In this document: piece by piece, positions 1 through 8,001 of the stretch
Layout of the letters: each line of letters begins with the position of its first letter
Position numbering within the stretch: the stretch's first letter is position 1
Assembly: GCA_021160485.1 (NCBI GenBank)
Contig: JAGHCL010000165.1
Span: forward strand, 1 to 23,250
DNA: 23,250 nt
Origin: Candidatus Desulfofervidaceae bacterium
GTDB taxonomy: Bacteria; Desulfobacterota; Desulfofervidia; Desulfofervidales; Desulfofervidaceae
Reading direction: 5' to 3'
The notes under the pieces: model-generated
The model's database searches: none
Told to the model about the DNA's origin: nothing
The model's input: only the letters and a program-made list of their open reading frames with translations
Program-made: the position numbers and the translations under genes

Positions 1-1
1 G

Positions 2-838
2 GTTGAGGCATTAACACAGGCCGGTGTTTCTCTTGCAGGCATAGATGCTATTGCTGTCACCCAAGGTCCTGGATTGGTTGGGGCCCTTTTGGTAGGCATC
101 TGTGTGGCCAAGGGGATTGCCTTTGCCTTAAACAAACCCTTAGTAGCTGTTAATCATTTAGAAGCCCACATGCTAGCTATCTTTCTAGAAAAAGACCCAC
201 CCCCCTTCCCTTTTATCGGAATGGTAGTTTCAGGAGGGCATACCAACCTTTATTTGGTCAAAGATTTCCTGGACATGCATCAGCTCGGTCAAACTCTTGA
301 TGATGCTGCAGGTGAGGCCTTTGACAAAGTAGCTAAAATGTTGGGATTGCCTTATCCTGGTGGTATTTCCATTGAAAAGTTGGCCCAGGAAGGAAATCCT
401 GAGGCAATTAAATTCCCCCGCCCGATGTTGGATAAAGAAGGTTACAATGTGAGTTTTAGTGGCCTCAAAACGGCAGTAGCCAATTATTTACGCCATCATC
501 AAGCTATTTCTAAAGCCGACATTGCTGCCTCCTTCCAGGAAGCAGTGGTAGATACCCTGGTGACAAAGTCTATTCAGGCAGCAAAAGATTTACGTTTACC
601 CCGGCTGGTAATGGCTGGAGGAGTGGCTGCCAATAAGCGCCTGCGTGAAAAACTCTTTGCCCAGACGCAACAAGGAAATATTGAAGTGTATTTCCCTGCG
701 CCTAGCCTCTGCACCGACAACGCTGCTATGGTCGCTGCCCTTGGTTTTCACTATTTAAAAGCCAATAAATTGGCATCTTTTGATTTTGATGCTATTTCAA
801 GGTATCCAACATGTCTATCTCTCCAGGACGCATTTTAG
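2..838 (+). CDS. tsaD: TsaD, tRNA N6-threonylcarbamoyladenosine synthase catalytic subunit (5' partial)
   Basis: The reading frame is open from base 2, so the N-terminus lies outside the window; a start at the TTG at 74 would cut into the conserved core. The first visible residues include IDAIAVTQGPGLVGAL, a TsaD/Kae1 hallmark. The metal-binding HxxxH follows in NHLEAHMLA, then VSGGHTNLYLV, DDAAGEAFDKVAKMLGL and YPGG. The ASKHA-fold nucleotide motifs AGGVAANKRLR and CTDNAAMVAALG lie near the C-terminus. TsaD transfers the threonylcarbamoyl group from threonylcarbamoyl-AMP to A37 of ANN-decoding tRNAs in the cytoplasm, normally with TsaB and TsaE, which are not seen here. Its 3' end overlaps rsmA by 28 bases, which suggests translational coupling. 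Identification is firm; only the start is unknown. Confidence 0.96.
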   Translation, partial: VEALTQAGVSLAGIDAIAVTQGPGLVGALLVGICVAKGIAFALNKPLVAVNHLEAHMLAIFLEKDPPPFPFIGMVVSGGHTNLYLVKDFLDMHQLGQTLDDAAGEAFDKVAKMLGLPYPGGISIEKLAQEGNPEAIKFPRPMLDKEGYNVSFSGLKTAVANYLRHHQAISKADIAASFQEAVVDTLVTKSIQAAKDLRLPRLVMAGGVAANKRLREKLFAQTQQGNIEVYFPAPSLCTDNAAMVAALGFHYLKANKLASFDFDAISRYPTCLSLQDAF

Positions 839-1650
839 CCAAGCATGGCCTGAAACCCCAAAAGAAGTTGGGGCAACATTTCCTCATCAATCCCCACACC
901 ACGCAGCAAATTGTGAAAAAGGCAGGAATTGAACCTGACGATATTGTAGTTGAAATTGGGGCGGGCCTGGGTGCCTTAACCTTACCCCTTGCCCAGAAGG
1001 CAAAAAGAGTTATTGCCATTGAATATGATAAAAAGTTAATGCCTGTGTTAGAAGAAGTATTACAAACACATCAATTGGAGAATGTAGAAATTTGGTGGGG
1101 AGATGCCTTAAAATATGATTATGAAAAAACAGCCAGAGAGTTCAATCGGAAAATTAAAATCATAGGTAACTTGCCTTATTATATCAGTTCTCCTCTTTTA
1201 TTTCTTTTTCTCTATTATCAACCACACATTGCCGGACTAACACTTATGCTACAGAAGGAAGTATCAGAACGACTAAAAACCAAGCCAGGCACAAAGGTAT
1301 ATGGGCTTTTAAGTGTCTTATATGCCCTTGTGGCAGAGGTTACACTCCTTATGACCTTGCATCCTGCCAGTTTTTATCCTCCACCAGAAGTAGCTTCACA
1401 GGTGGTTAAAATCGAATGGAAGCCAGAAGGGGAAAAAGTGGAGAAACCTTTTATTACTTTCCTCAAACAAATTTTTTCCCACAGACGAAAGACAATCCTC
1501 AATGCCCTTAAAGGATATTTACAGGCTGAGGAGATTAAAAAGGTGCTTTTGGCCAATCAAATCGATCCTCATGTTCGTCCCGAACAAATTTCTCCAGAGC
1601 AATTCCTGGAGCTTTATCACGCCATAAATAAGCTCGGTCGGGCAAAATAA
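811..1650 (+). CDS. rsmA: RsmA/KsgA, 16S rRNA dimethyladenosine transferase
   Basis: This 279-residue protein is the usual length for RsmA. It dimethylates two adjacent adenosines in the 3'-terminal helix of 16S rRNA, using S-adenosylmethionine, late in 30S assembly. Residues 15-27 carry the family N-terminal signature (PQKKLGQHFL). SAM-binding motif I is VVEIGAGLGALT at about 46-57, the acidic ribose-binding loop is AIEYDKKL at about 69-76, and the target-adenine motif NLPYY is at 120-124. A C-terminal helical domain (HRRKTILNALKGYL) follows. The start is ATG at 811, inside the 3' end of tsaD, so the two genes are probably co-translated. Nothing is missing or unusual apart from the 28-base overlap. 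Confidence 0.96.
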   Translation: MSISPGRILAKHGLKPQKKLGQHFLINPHTTQQIVKKAGIEPDDIVVEIGAGLGALTLPLAQKAKRVIAIEYDKKLMPVLEEVLQTHQLENVEIWWGDALKYDYEKTAREFNRKIKIIGNLPYYISSPLLFLFLYYQPHIAGLTLMLQKEVSERLKTKPGTKVYGLLSVLYALVAEVTLLMTLHPASFYPPPEVASQVVKIEWKPEGEKVEKPFITFLKQIFSHRRKTILNALKGYLQAEEIKKVLLANQIDPHVRPEQISPEQFLELYHAINKLGRAK

Positions 1651-1848
1651 TGGGAAAGCGTAATTTGGTTTATTGAGTTAAAGGGTTTGTTGCGTTAGAA
1701 AAGTAAACTTGGAAACCCTATAAACGTTATAAACTCAACAAACTTAATAAATGCTTGAATGCATACACGCATTGATCCGTATATGTGACTTGCAATCTTG
1801 CGGACAAGCTGGTAAAGAAAAATAAATCCTTAAGTAAGGAGGACGGGG
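1651..1848. repeat. Intergenic palindromic repeat, copy 1
   Basis: This 198-base AT-rich gap follows rsmA. It holds a nested inverted repeat: TTGAGTT (1673-1679) pairs with AACTCAA (1732-1738), and inside it AGGGTTT (1682-1688) pairs with AAACCCT (1713-1719). No T-run follows the stem, so it is not a standard intrinsic terminator. The right half (about 1706-1750, with words like AACTTGGAA and ACAAACTTA) resembles the gap at 13276-13310, so both may belong to one dispersed repeat family. The rest (1750-1830) has no gene or promoter I can support. A strong ribosome binding site, AAGGAGG, lies at about 1836-1842 and serves the next gene. Confidence 0.4.
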
Positions 1849-2076
1849 GTGTCCGAAATTAAAATGACCGGGGAGATGAGGACAGATTATGATTGTGAGG
1901 TAATCGGTTTACCAGCCGAGATGTGGGCTGAATGTTTGTTTAAAATAGAAGGCGAAGACGATTTTCATTTTGAACTTATTGCCGAAAAGAAGGCCGTGAT
2001 TCATATTATTATAGGAGATGTGCAGTGGAAGGGCACGTTGCAAGGGTTGAAAGAACTACTCAAAGGACAAAGTTAA
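1849..2076 (+). CDS. Small acidic protein of unknown function (75 aa)
   Basis: I do not recognise this protein. The GTG start at 1849 lies about 6 bases after a near-perfect Shine-Dalgarno sequence; an ATG at 1864 is a possible alternative but is badly spaced. The protein is acidic in its first two-thirds (a GEDDFHFELIAEKK stretch) and predicted to be mostly beta-strand, with an amphipathic C-terminal helix (LQGLKELLKG). It has a single Cys at about residue 16 and another at about 29, no signal peptide and no membrane segment, so it is probably cytosolic. It overlaps the next gene, an HD-domain phosphohydrolase, by 52 bases in another frame, so the two may be translated together. The strong ribosome binding site supports real expression; the function is unknown. 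Confidence 0.7.
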   Translation: MSEIKMTGEMRTDYDCEVIGLPAEMWAECLFKIEGEDDFHFELIAEKKAVIHIIIGDVQWKGTLQGLKELLKGQS

Positions 2077-2648
2077 ACATCCCTGCCCCAGAGGTCTGTC
2101 TAGCTCTACTCAAAGAATATGGCGCTTATCCCAATATCATCGCCCATTGTAAGCAGGTAGCTCAGGTTGCCCTCTTCCTGTCCGAAGCGCTATCTCACCA
2201 GGGGTTAAGCTTAAATATTCCCCTGTTAACAGCCGGTGCCCTTTTACACGATATTGCCAAGGCCTATAGCATTGAACATCCAGAAGTAAATCATGCCGAA
2301 AAAGGGGCAGAGTGGTTAATAGAACTGGGCTATCCAGAGGTGGCAGAAATTGTAAGGTTTCATGTTAATCTGTCAGGAGAATTAAAAATAGATGAAAAGT
2401 CCATTGTCAATTATGCTGATAAACGGGTTAAACATGATACTATTGTTTCATTAGAAGAAAGGTTTAAAGACTTACTTGCACGTTACGGAAAAACTGAAGC
2501 CAGGGGAAAACGTATAAGGCGGCTTTATGAACGGACAAAAAGATTAGAAACACTCATTTTTGCCCCTTTACCCTTTTCGCCGGATATAATCAATACCCTG
2601 GGAGAAAGATATGAAAAAGCGGCGTATAGCCATTCTTTGCGGTGGTAA
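2025..2648 (+). CDS. HD-domain metal-dependent phosphohydrolase
   Basis: The HD-superfamily metal ligands are visible: H41 (IAHCKQVA), H75-D76 (GALLHDIAKA), a further His pair in EHPEVNHAEKGAEWL, and D132 (NYADKRVKHD). The order H...HD...D and the total length of about 207 residues fit the single-domain HDIG group, which hydrolyses phosphoesters of nucleotides or nucleotide-like substrates using divalent metal. The substrate cannot be told from sequence. The start is odd. The only standard start codon is GTG at 2025, deep inside the preceding gene, with no good ribosome binding site; the first 17 or so residues are poor and basic. The conserved part begins around residue 20, after an AAAGGA at about 2064, so a rare start codon there is possible. 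The end overlaps ddl by 38 bases. Confidence 0.85.
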   Translation: MEGHVARVERTTQRTKLNIPAPEVCLALLKEYGAYPNIIAHCKQVAQVALFLSEALSHQGLSLNIPLLTAGALLHDIAKAYSIEHPEVNHAEKGAEWLIELGYPEVAEIVRFHVNLSGELKIDEKSIVNYADKRVKHDTIVSLEERFKDLLARYGKTEARGKRIRRLYERTKRLETLIFAPLPFSPDIINTLGERYEKAAYSHSLRW

Positions 2649-3555
2649 GTCAAGTGAAAGGAAGATTTCTTTGAAAAGTGGGGCACAGGCGAAAGCCGCC
2701 TTGCCTAAAGATAAATATGAAGTCATTATGTACGATCCAGCAACAGATTTACCTCGATTAATCCAAGATGCTTCTCATATAGATGTGGCTTTAATCATGT
2801 TGCATGGGCGTTATGGAGAAGATGGCACCATTCAGGGGCTATTGGACTTACTTGATATTCCTTACCAATGTTCAGGTGTGTTGGCCAGCGCCCTGGCCAT
2901 GGATAAAATCATGGCCAAACGAATGTTTCAGATGGCGGGTCTGAAGGTGCCTAAAGATAAAATATTAACACGAGGGGAAGCCTACCATCCTGATGAGCTT
3001 ATTGTTGAATTAGGACTGCCTTTGGTAGTAAAACCTGCTGACGGCGGTTCTAGTATTGCCCTATCTGTGGTTAGGACAAAAGAGAAACTTTCCTCGGCTA
3101 TAGAAGAAGCTTTCAAGCATAGCAAGAAGGTGCTGATAGAGGAATATATTTCGGGTCGGGAGATAACGGGTGGTGTTTTAGGGAATGAAGCGTTAATCCC
3201 CCTGCCTATTATAGAAATTATTCCTCAAAATGGACACACCTTTTTTGACTACGAGGCCAAATATACTCCGGGAGCAACAAGGGAAATTTGTCCTGCTCCC
3301 TTGCCAACTCACCTTGCCCAGAAGGCCCAACATTGTGCCCTAACTGCTCATCGGGTCTTGGGATGCAAAGGTTGCAGCCGGACAGATATGATTTTAAAAG
3401 AAGAAGAAATTTATGTGCTGGAGCTCAATACCATTCCTGGTATGACAGAAACAAGTTTACTTCCTCTGGCTGCTAGGACAATGGGAATTTCTTTTACGAG
3501 TTTGTTAGAAAAATTAATTGAGCTGGCACTGAAGGCTAAAGATGAACACGGATAA
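2611..3555 (+). CDS. ddl: D-alanine--D-alanine ligase
   Basis: This 314-residue ATP-grasp enzyme joins two D-alanines for the peptidoglycan precursor in the cytoplasm. The N-terminal motif ILCGGKSSERKISLKSG (near residues 8-24) is the Ddl fingerprint, and MLHGRYGEDGTIQGLLDLLDIPY follows. The ATP-grasp core has LPLVVKPADGGSSIALS and VLIEEYISGREITGGVLG. The C-terminal metal- and substrate-binding signature is LELNTIPGMTETSLLP. Length and motif order are normal. It lies outside any mur/fts cluster here, between an HD hydrolase (38-base overlap) and the primase-like gene (14-base overlap), so it is co-transcribed with genes of other function. ATG at 2611 is in register with the family N-terminus. 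Confidence 0.96.
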   Translation: MKKRRIAILCGGKSSERKISLKSGAQAKAALPKDKYEVIMYDPATDLPRLIQDASHIDVALIMLHGRYGEDGTIQGLLDLLDIPYQCSGVLASALAMDKIMAKRMFQMAGLKVPKDKILTRGEAYHPDELIVELGLPLVVKPADGGSSIALSVVRTKEKLSSAIEEAFKHSKKVLIEEYISGREITGGVLGNEALIPLPIIEIIPQNGHTFFDYEAKYTPGATREICPAPLPTHLAQKAQHCALTAHRVLGCKGCSRTDMILKEEEIYVLELNTIPGMTETSLLPLAARTMGISFTSLLEKLIELALKAKDEHG

Positions 3556-4342
3556 GATTGTAAAGATTTTTAATATGGCAGTTAATTTTTACCACAATTT
3601 ACTTTATAAAAATAGACCTCAATATTCCTCCCAATGGGAGACACTGGCAAAATGGAAAATTGAACAGCCAGAAATAAAAAATTTTAAAATTGGCTACTGC
3701 CCGGAGACAAATGCCTTTGCCAAATATTATGCAGAAGTGTGGGAGAAATATCCTGTCCTGAAAAATGTCTGTCTCTCTTTAGGACTCCTTTCTGAATCTC
3801 CCTCTGGTTTAAAAGATGCCCTAGACGGGAGTTTTCTTTTTCCCTGTCTTGACGAGAAGGGAACACTGCTCGATGTAGCCATTTATCACCCACAAAAAGG
3901 TTGGCGATTTCTCTATCCAAATGACACCCTAGGCACTTTTGGGCTCTGGCAGGTAAACTATTGTTTAACTGATTATGAAATGGTCTTTTTACTCCCTGAT
4001 ATCCCCAGTTTTTTTGCCTTTAACCGACTCCTCTTCCCTACCGGGGTTAATCCCTCTTTGGCATGTCTAAAAGGTCTCAATCCAGAGCTTTGGCAAAAAC
4101 TGGAAGATTTGGGTGTAGGTCAGGCCATTGTCATTGCTCAGGAAGTGCCGGCATCTCTGGATACATATATAGATATTGTTACCATTCCGGATAAAGGGAG
4201 CGCCATTGCTAACCTAAAAGCAGCATTGCCACAGTTACAACATCAGCGTTTCCGGCGGTTGATAGAAGTGGGGTTGGAAGTCATGGAAAAGATAAAAGAA
4301 GAAGGGAGAGGAATATGCGACAGTTATTATTTGACGAGATAG
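3542..4342 (+). CDS. DnaG-primase-like protein, probably catalytically inactive
   Basis: The order of motifs follows the RNA-polymerase core of DnaG. A helical start (AVNFYHNLLY, about 13-22) is followed by a stretch ending EIKNFKIGYCPE (about 44-55), which matches the DnaG IxxFxIGYAP region. Next come a GLL segment, FLFPCLDEKGTLLDVAIYHP (about 98-117; compare FPIxDxxGxVIGFGGR), and TFGLWQVN where DnaG has LYGLxxA. The Toprim region seems present but degenerate: the EGYxD position reads LLPDIPSFF, and the DGDxAG position reads IVIAQEVPAS, so the metal-binding acids are missing. There is no N-terminal zinc finger and no C-terminal helicase-binding domain. My inference is a primase paralogue turned regulatory or structural. 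It overlaps ddl by 14 bases and the next gene by 28. The motif matches are by eye, so homology is likely but not certain. Confidence 0.6.
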   Translation: MNTDKIVKIFNMAVNFYHNLLYKNRPQYSSQWETLAKWKIEQPEIKNFKIGYCPETNAFAKYYAEVWEKYPVLKNVCLSLGLLSESPSGLKDALDGSFLFPCLDEKGTLLDVAIYHPQKGWRFLYPNDTLGTFGLWQVNYCLTDYEMVFLLPDIPSFFAFNRLLFPTGVNPSLACLKGLNPELWQKLEDLGVGQAIVIAQEVPASLDTYIDIVTIPDKGSAIANLKAALPQLQHQRFRRLIEVGLEVMEKIKEEGRGICDSYYLTR

Positions 4343-4647
4343 GACAGACAGATATAAAAAAAATAAAACACTATCTTAACAAACATGCCGAACTTTCCCC
4401 CTTGGGAGGTATTTACTGGGTAAATTTGCCAGAAGGGCTCTGGGATGAGACACAAAAGGCCCATACAACATGTCAGCCATTTTATTTTGCCATAGAAGTA
4501 GGTGGAAACTATGTCCGCATAGAACTTCTCATTCGGAGTCGGCAAAAATTACACTGTGAGTGCATTAAATACGCCAACTCTGACCAACGCAATTTCATTC
4601 TGGAATTTGCTGATAACCTCTTGTCTACTCTTAAAATTAGAACATGA
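4315..4647 (+). CDS. Conserved-looking protein of unknown function (110 aa)
   Basis: I do not recognise a named family. The protein opens with a helical segment (DIKKIKHYLNKHAELS, about 14-29). It continues with a strand-rich core (GGIYWVNLPEGLW at about 31-43 and FYFAIEVGGNYVRIELLIRS at about 56-75), then a HCECIKYA cysteine pair and a C-terminal helix (NFILEFADNLLSTLK). There is no signal peptide or membrane segment, so it is probably cytosolic. ATG at 4315 lies inside the 3' end of the primase-like gene, and the stop overlaps the next start by 4 bases, so expression is probably coupled. An acidic-polar alpha/beta protein paired with a degenerate primase core may be its functional partner, but that is only an inference from position. 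Confidence 0.75.
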   Translation: MRQLLFDEIGQTDIKKIKHYLNKHAELSPLGGIYWVNLPEGLWDETQKAHTTCQPFYFAIEVGGNYVRIELLIRSRQKLHCECIKYANSDQRNFILEFADNLLSTLKIRT

Positions 4648-5225
4648 ACGCCCTACTCAGTTATGACAAGACCCTTTTCCTCTGGTTCAATAACCATCTG
4701 GCCAGCCCATGGTTAGACCCCATTTTTTACTTTTTAAATTGTCTGGGTAATGGCTGGGTGCTGGCTATTATCACTGGTGTTAGCCTCTGGCTTTATCAGC
4801 CAAGAATATTTGAAAAACACTGGATGTGGATGATGATCGCTATGCTTTTAAGCGGTTTGGTAGTGGTGTTAATTAAAGACTGGGTAGGCCGTCCTCGACC
4901 ACTGGCCACCTTTGCTCCCCTTATTCAAGCAGGAAAAGTGTATATTCACAATATCGGCCCAGCTTTAAAAGCTCGCTCTTTCCCTTCCGGACATACTCAG
5001 ACGGCCTTTGCTGTGGCCACTTATCTAGCCCTTGTATTCCGGCGAGCTGCCCCTATTTTTATCCTGATTGCCTCCCTGGTAGGACTGGCACGTATTTATG
5101 CCGGCGTGCACTACCCCCTGGATGTTCTAGTGGGAGCGGCTATTGGAAGCAGCTTCAGCATCGCTATGTGGCTATGGCGAGAGAAAAAGTTGCATAAGGA
5201 AAAACCCCCAACCGGTGAAATATAG
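4644..5225 (+). CDS. PAP2-superfamily membrane phosphatase
   Basis: All three PAP2 acid-phosphatase motifs are intact: KX6RP (K78 to R85-P86, in KDWVGRPRP), PSGH (114-117), and RX5HX3D (R150, H156, D160). The phosphate-binding Arg and Lys, the nucleophile His and its partner Asp are all there. About five or six hydrophobic segments (for example 36-50, 62-76, 119-132, 136-149, 160-176) make it an inner-membrane protein. Likely substrates are undecaprenyl diphosphate (recycling the cell-wall carrier, BacA-independent) or phosphatidic acid/phosphatidylglycerophosphate; the motifs cannot separate these. The ddl gene upstream in the same overlapping run gives a weak pointer to cell wall. ATG at 4644 overlaps the previous stop as ATGA. 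Confidence 0.92.
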   Translation: MNALLSYDKTLFLWFNNHLASPWLDPIFYFLNCLGNGWVLAIITGVSLWLYQPRIFEKHWMWMMIAMLLSGLVVVLIKDWVGRPRPLATFAPLIQAGKVYIHNIGPALKARSFPSGHTQTAFAVATYLALVFRRAAPIFILIASLVGLARIYAGVHYPLDVLVGAAIGSSFSIAMWLWREKKLHKEKPPTGEI

Positions 5226-6867
<1,642 letters not shown>

Positions 6868-6896
6868 GGAATAATAGTGTTGACGGTTAGTGAGTG

Positions 6897-7187
6897 ATGG
6901 AGGTTAGAGAAATTATTGAAGAAGTTAAGCAGGTGTTGAAAAAATATTTGCCAGAAGGTTGTCGGATTTATCTTTTTGGTTCTTGGGCCAAAGGTAATGC
7001 AGAAGAGCAGTCAGATGTGGATATTGCTATCTTGGGAGGACAGGAAATAGACTGGATGACTTTTCTGAAAATCAAAGAGGAAATTGAAAATATTCCTACC
7101 CTACGCAAGATAGATATTGTTGATTTGCGAGTAGTAGGAAAACGAATGAGAAAGGAAGTAATCAGATATGGGATAGAATTAAAATGA
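6897..7187 (+). CDS. MNT-type nucleotidyltransferase (antitoxin-like)
   Basis: The protein is a minimal nucleotidyltransferase of the MNT group. It has FGSWAKG followed by SDVDIAI, forming the GSX10DXD motif that binds metal and ATP (G29, S30, D41, D43 counted from the GTG at 6894). A third Asp lies in KIDIVDL, where the family places its last catalytic acid. GTG 6894 and ATG 6897 are adjacent; I take the ATG, though neither has a strong ribosome binding site. In related pairs the MNT protein adds AMP to a tyrosine of the HEPN partner and so neutralises its RNase. The next gene, overlapping by 4 bases, is such a HEPN protein. The pair has an accessory-gene look, placed between enolase and the B12 cluster. 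Confidence 0.9.
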   Translation: MEVREIIEEVKQVLKKYLPEGCRIYLFGSWAKGNAEEQSDVDIAILGGQEIDWMTFLKIKEEIENIPTLRKIDIVDLRVVGKRMRKEVIRYGIELK

Positions 7188-7576
7188 AAGAGATATTGAC
7201 ATCCTTTGAGAAGGCATTGATGAGACTTGAAGAGGCATTAAAACAACATCCAACATCTTTAGAAAGGGATGCAGCTATTCAAAGGTTTGAATTTACCTTT
7301 GAGTTAGCTTGGAAGAGCATTCAAAGATTTTTACGCAGTGAAGGTATCTCTTGCCGTTCTCCTAAAGGCTGTTTTAGAGAAGCCTTTAGGTATGGTTTGA
7401 TAAGAGATGATCCCTTGTGGTTAAGAATGATAGAGGATCGCAACTTAACTGTGCATACTTATGATGAAAAAATAGCCGAAAAAGTATATAATTGTCTTTT
7501 TGACTATCTACCTCTTTTTAAAAACTTGCTGTTAAAATTGAAAGCAGAGGAGCAGAAAATATGGATAAACAGGTAG
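7184..7576 (+). CDS. HEPN protein of the HI0074 type (nucleotidyltransferase-binding; toxin-like)
   Basis: This 130-residue all-helical protein matches the nucleotidyltransferase substrate-binding (HI0074-like) HEPN group. It shows the QRFEFTFELAWKSIQRFL segment (about 33-50) and the active motif R86-N-L-T-V-H91-T-Y93. That is an exact RX4HXY: in characterised HepT toxins R and H form the RNase site and Y is the residue modified by the MNT partner. The start ATG overlaps the preceding MNT gene by 4 bases, so the two are made together, antitoxin first. Role by family: an RNA-cleaving toxin kept inactive by AMPylation, or a substrate-binding partner; sequence alone cannot separate these. Its 3' end overlaps the start of a 28-codon ORF by 16 bases. 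Confidence 0.88.
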   Translation: MKEILTSFEKALMRLEEALKQHPTSLERDAAIQRFEFTFELAWKSIQRFLRSEGISCRSPKGCFREAFRYGLIRDDPLWLRMIEDRNLTVHTYDEKIAEKVYNCLFDYLPLFKNLLLKLKAEEQKIWINR

Positions 7577-7647
7577 AAGAAGGCAGCCTTGTAGAGCTAA
7601 AGCTGGTCTTAAAACAGCTTTTTGCCGGTTGTGGTGCCGGCGGCTGA
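7561..7647 (+). CDS. Possible small protein (28 aa) ending Cys-Gly-Ala-Gly-Gly
   Basis: An ATG at 7561 sits 8 bases after GAGGAG (7547-7552), a better ribosome binding site than either gene upstream has. The frame runs 28 codons to TGA at 7645-7647. The product has an acidic, then amphipathic helical part (EGSLVELKLVLKQLF) and a terminal CGAGG, with one Cys. It overlaps the HEPN gene's end by 16 bases and stops about 33 bases before the cobalamin riboswitch. I know no family for it. It could be a leader peptide, a small regulator, a modified-peptide precursor, or a chance frame. Codon choice looks ordinary. There is no maturation enzyme nearby. Confidence 0.35.
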   Translation: MDKQVEEGSLVELKLVLKQLFAGCGAGG

Positions 7648-7679
7648 GCGATTTGAGGCTCCCAGTTAGGGAGCACAGG

Positions 7680-7871
7680 CTATCCAGGTGCCCGTGGTTT
7701 GTGGAATATTTTATTCCACGGGCCGATGGGCTTAATAGGGAGGCCGGTGCAAATCCGGCGCGGTCCCGCCGCTGTAACCGGGGACGAAACTCACAGAAGG
7801 CCACTGGGCGTTGAGCCTGGGAAGGCGTGGGGAGTAGGAGGATCCGGAAGCCAGAAGACCTGCCTGGATGG
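7680..7871 (+). promoter_or_regulatory. Cobalamin (AdoCbl) riboswitch
   Basis: The conserved core is clear: GGCTTAATAGGGA, the GCCGGTGCAAATCCGGC stem-loop, CGGTCCCGCCGCTGTAA, GCCACTGGGC, GGGAAGGC, and the B12 box CCAGAAGACCTGCC (7851-7864). A closing P1 stem is visible: ATCCAGG (7682-7688) pairs with CCTGGAT (7863-7869), extended by two more pairs. By family, binding of adenosylcobalamin lowers expression of the genes downstream. Here these are a TonB-dependent receptor and the B12 ABC transporter, which fits. An intrinsic terminator follows 70 bases on, so control is most likely by premature termination. A separate hairpin GCTCCC/GGGAGC (7658-7674) stands just upstream. Confidence 0.95.
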
Positions 7872-7940
7872 GTATTGCTTGCCGCTTTAGCGCGGACTAA
7901 GGTTGGCAAGAGGAGGAAAGGGCGAAGAAAAAACGGGTGC

Positions 7941-7968
7941 AGCCCTTGGCGTTTGCCAAGGGCTTTTT
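7941..7968 (+). terminator. Intrinsic terminator, expression platform of the cobalamin riboswitch
   Basis: GCCCTTGGC (7942-7950), loop GTTT, GCCAAGGGC (7955-7963), then TTTTT (7964-7968): a perfect 9-base-pair GC-rich stem, or 10 counting A7941 with T7964. A rival pairing is visible: AAGGGC (7918-7923) can pair with GCCCTT (7942-7947) and would break the terminator, so it may be the antiterminator. The sense of switching is inferred from the family. Confidence 0.9.
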
Positions 7969-8001
7969 ATTTGGGCCTGCCTCCTCTTGACCCAAGTTAC
8001 A

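Noticed and set aside
7599..7623. AAAGCTG/CAGCTTT hairpin plus T-run as terminator of the HEPN gene
   Set aside because: It is short, AT-rich and lies within the 28-codon ORF; the T-run is only five bases and partly in the stem.
7645..7674. TGA of the small ORF as selenocysteine codon, with hairpin 7658-7674 as SECIS
   Set aside because: Loop spacing and a G in the loop are suggestive, but read-through adds only two residues before another TGA, and no Sec family fits.
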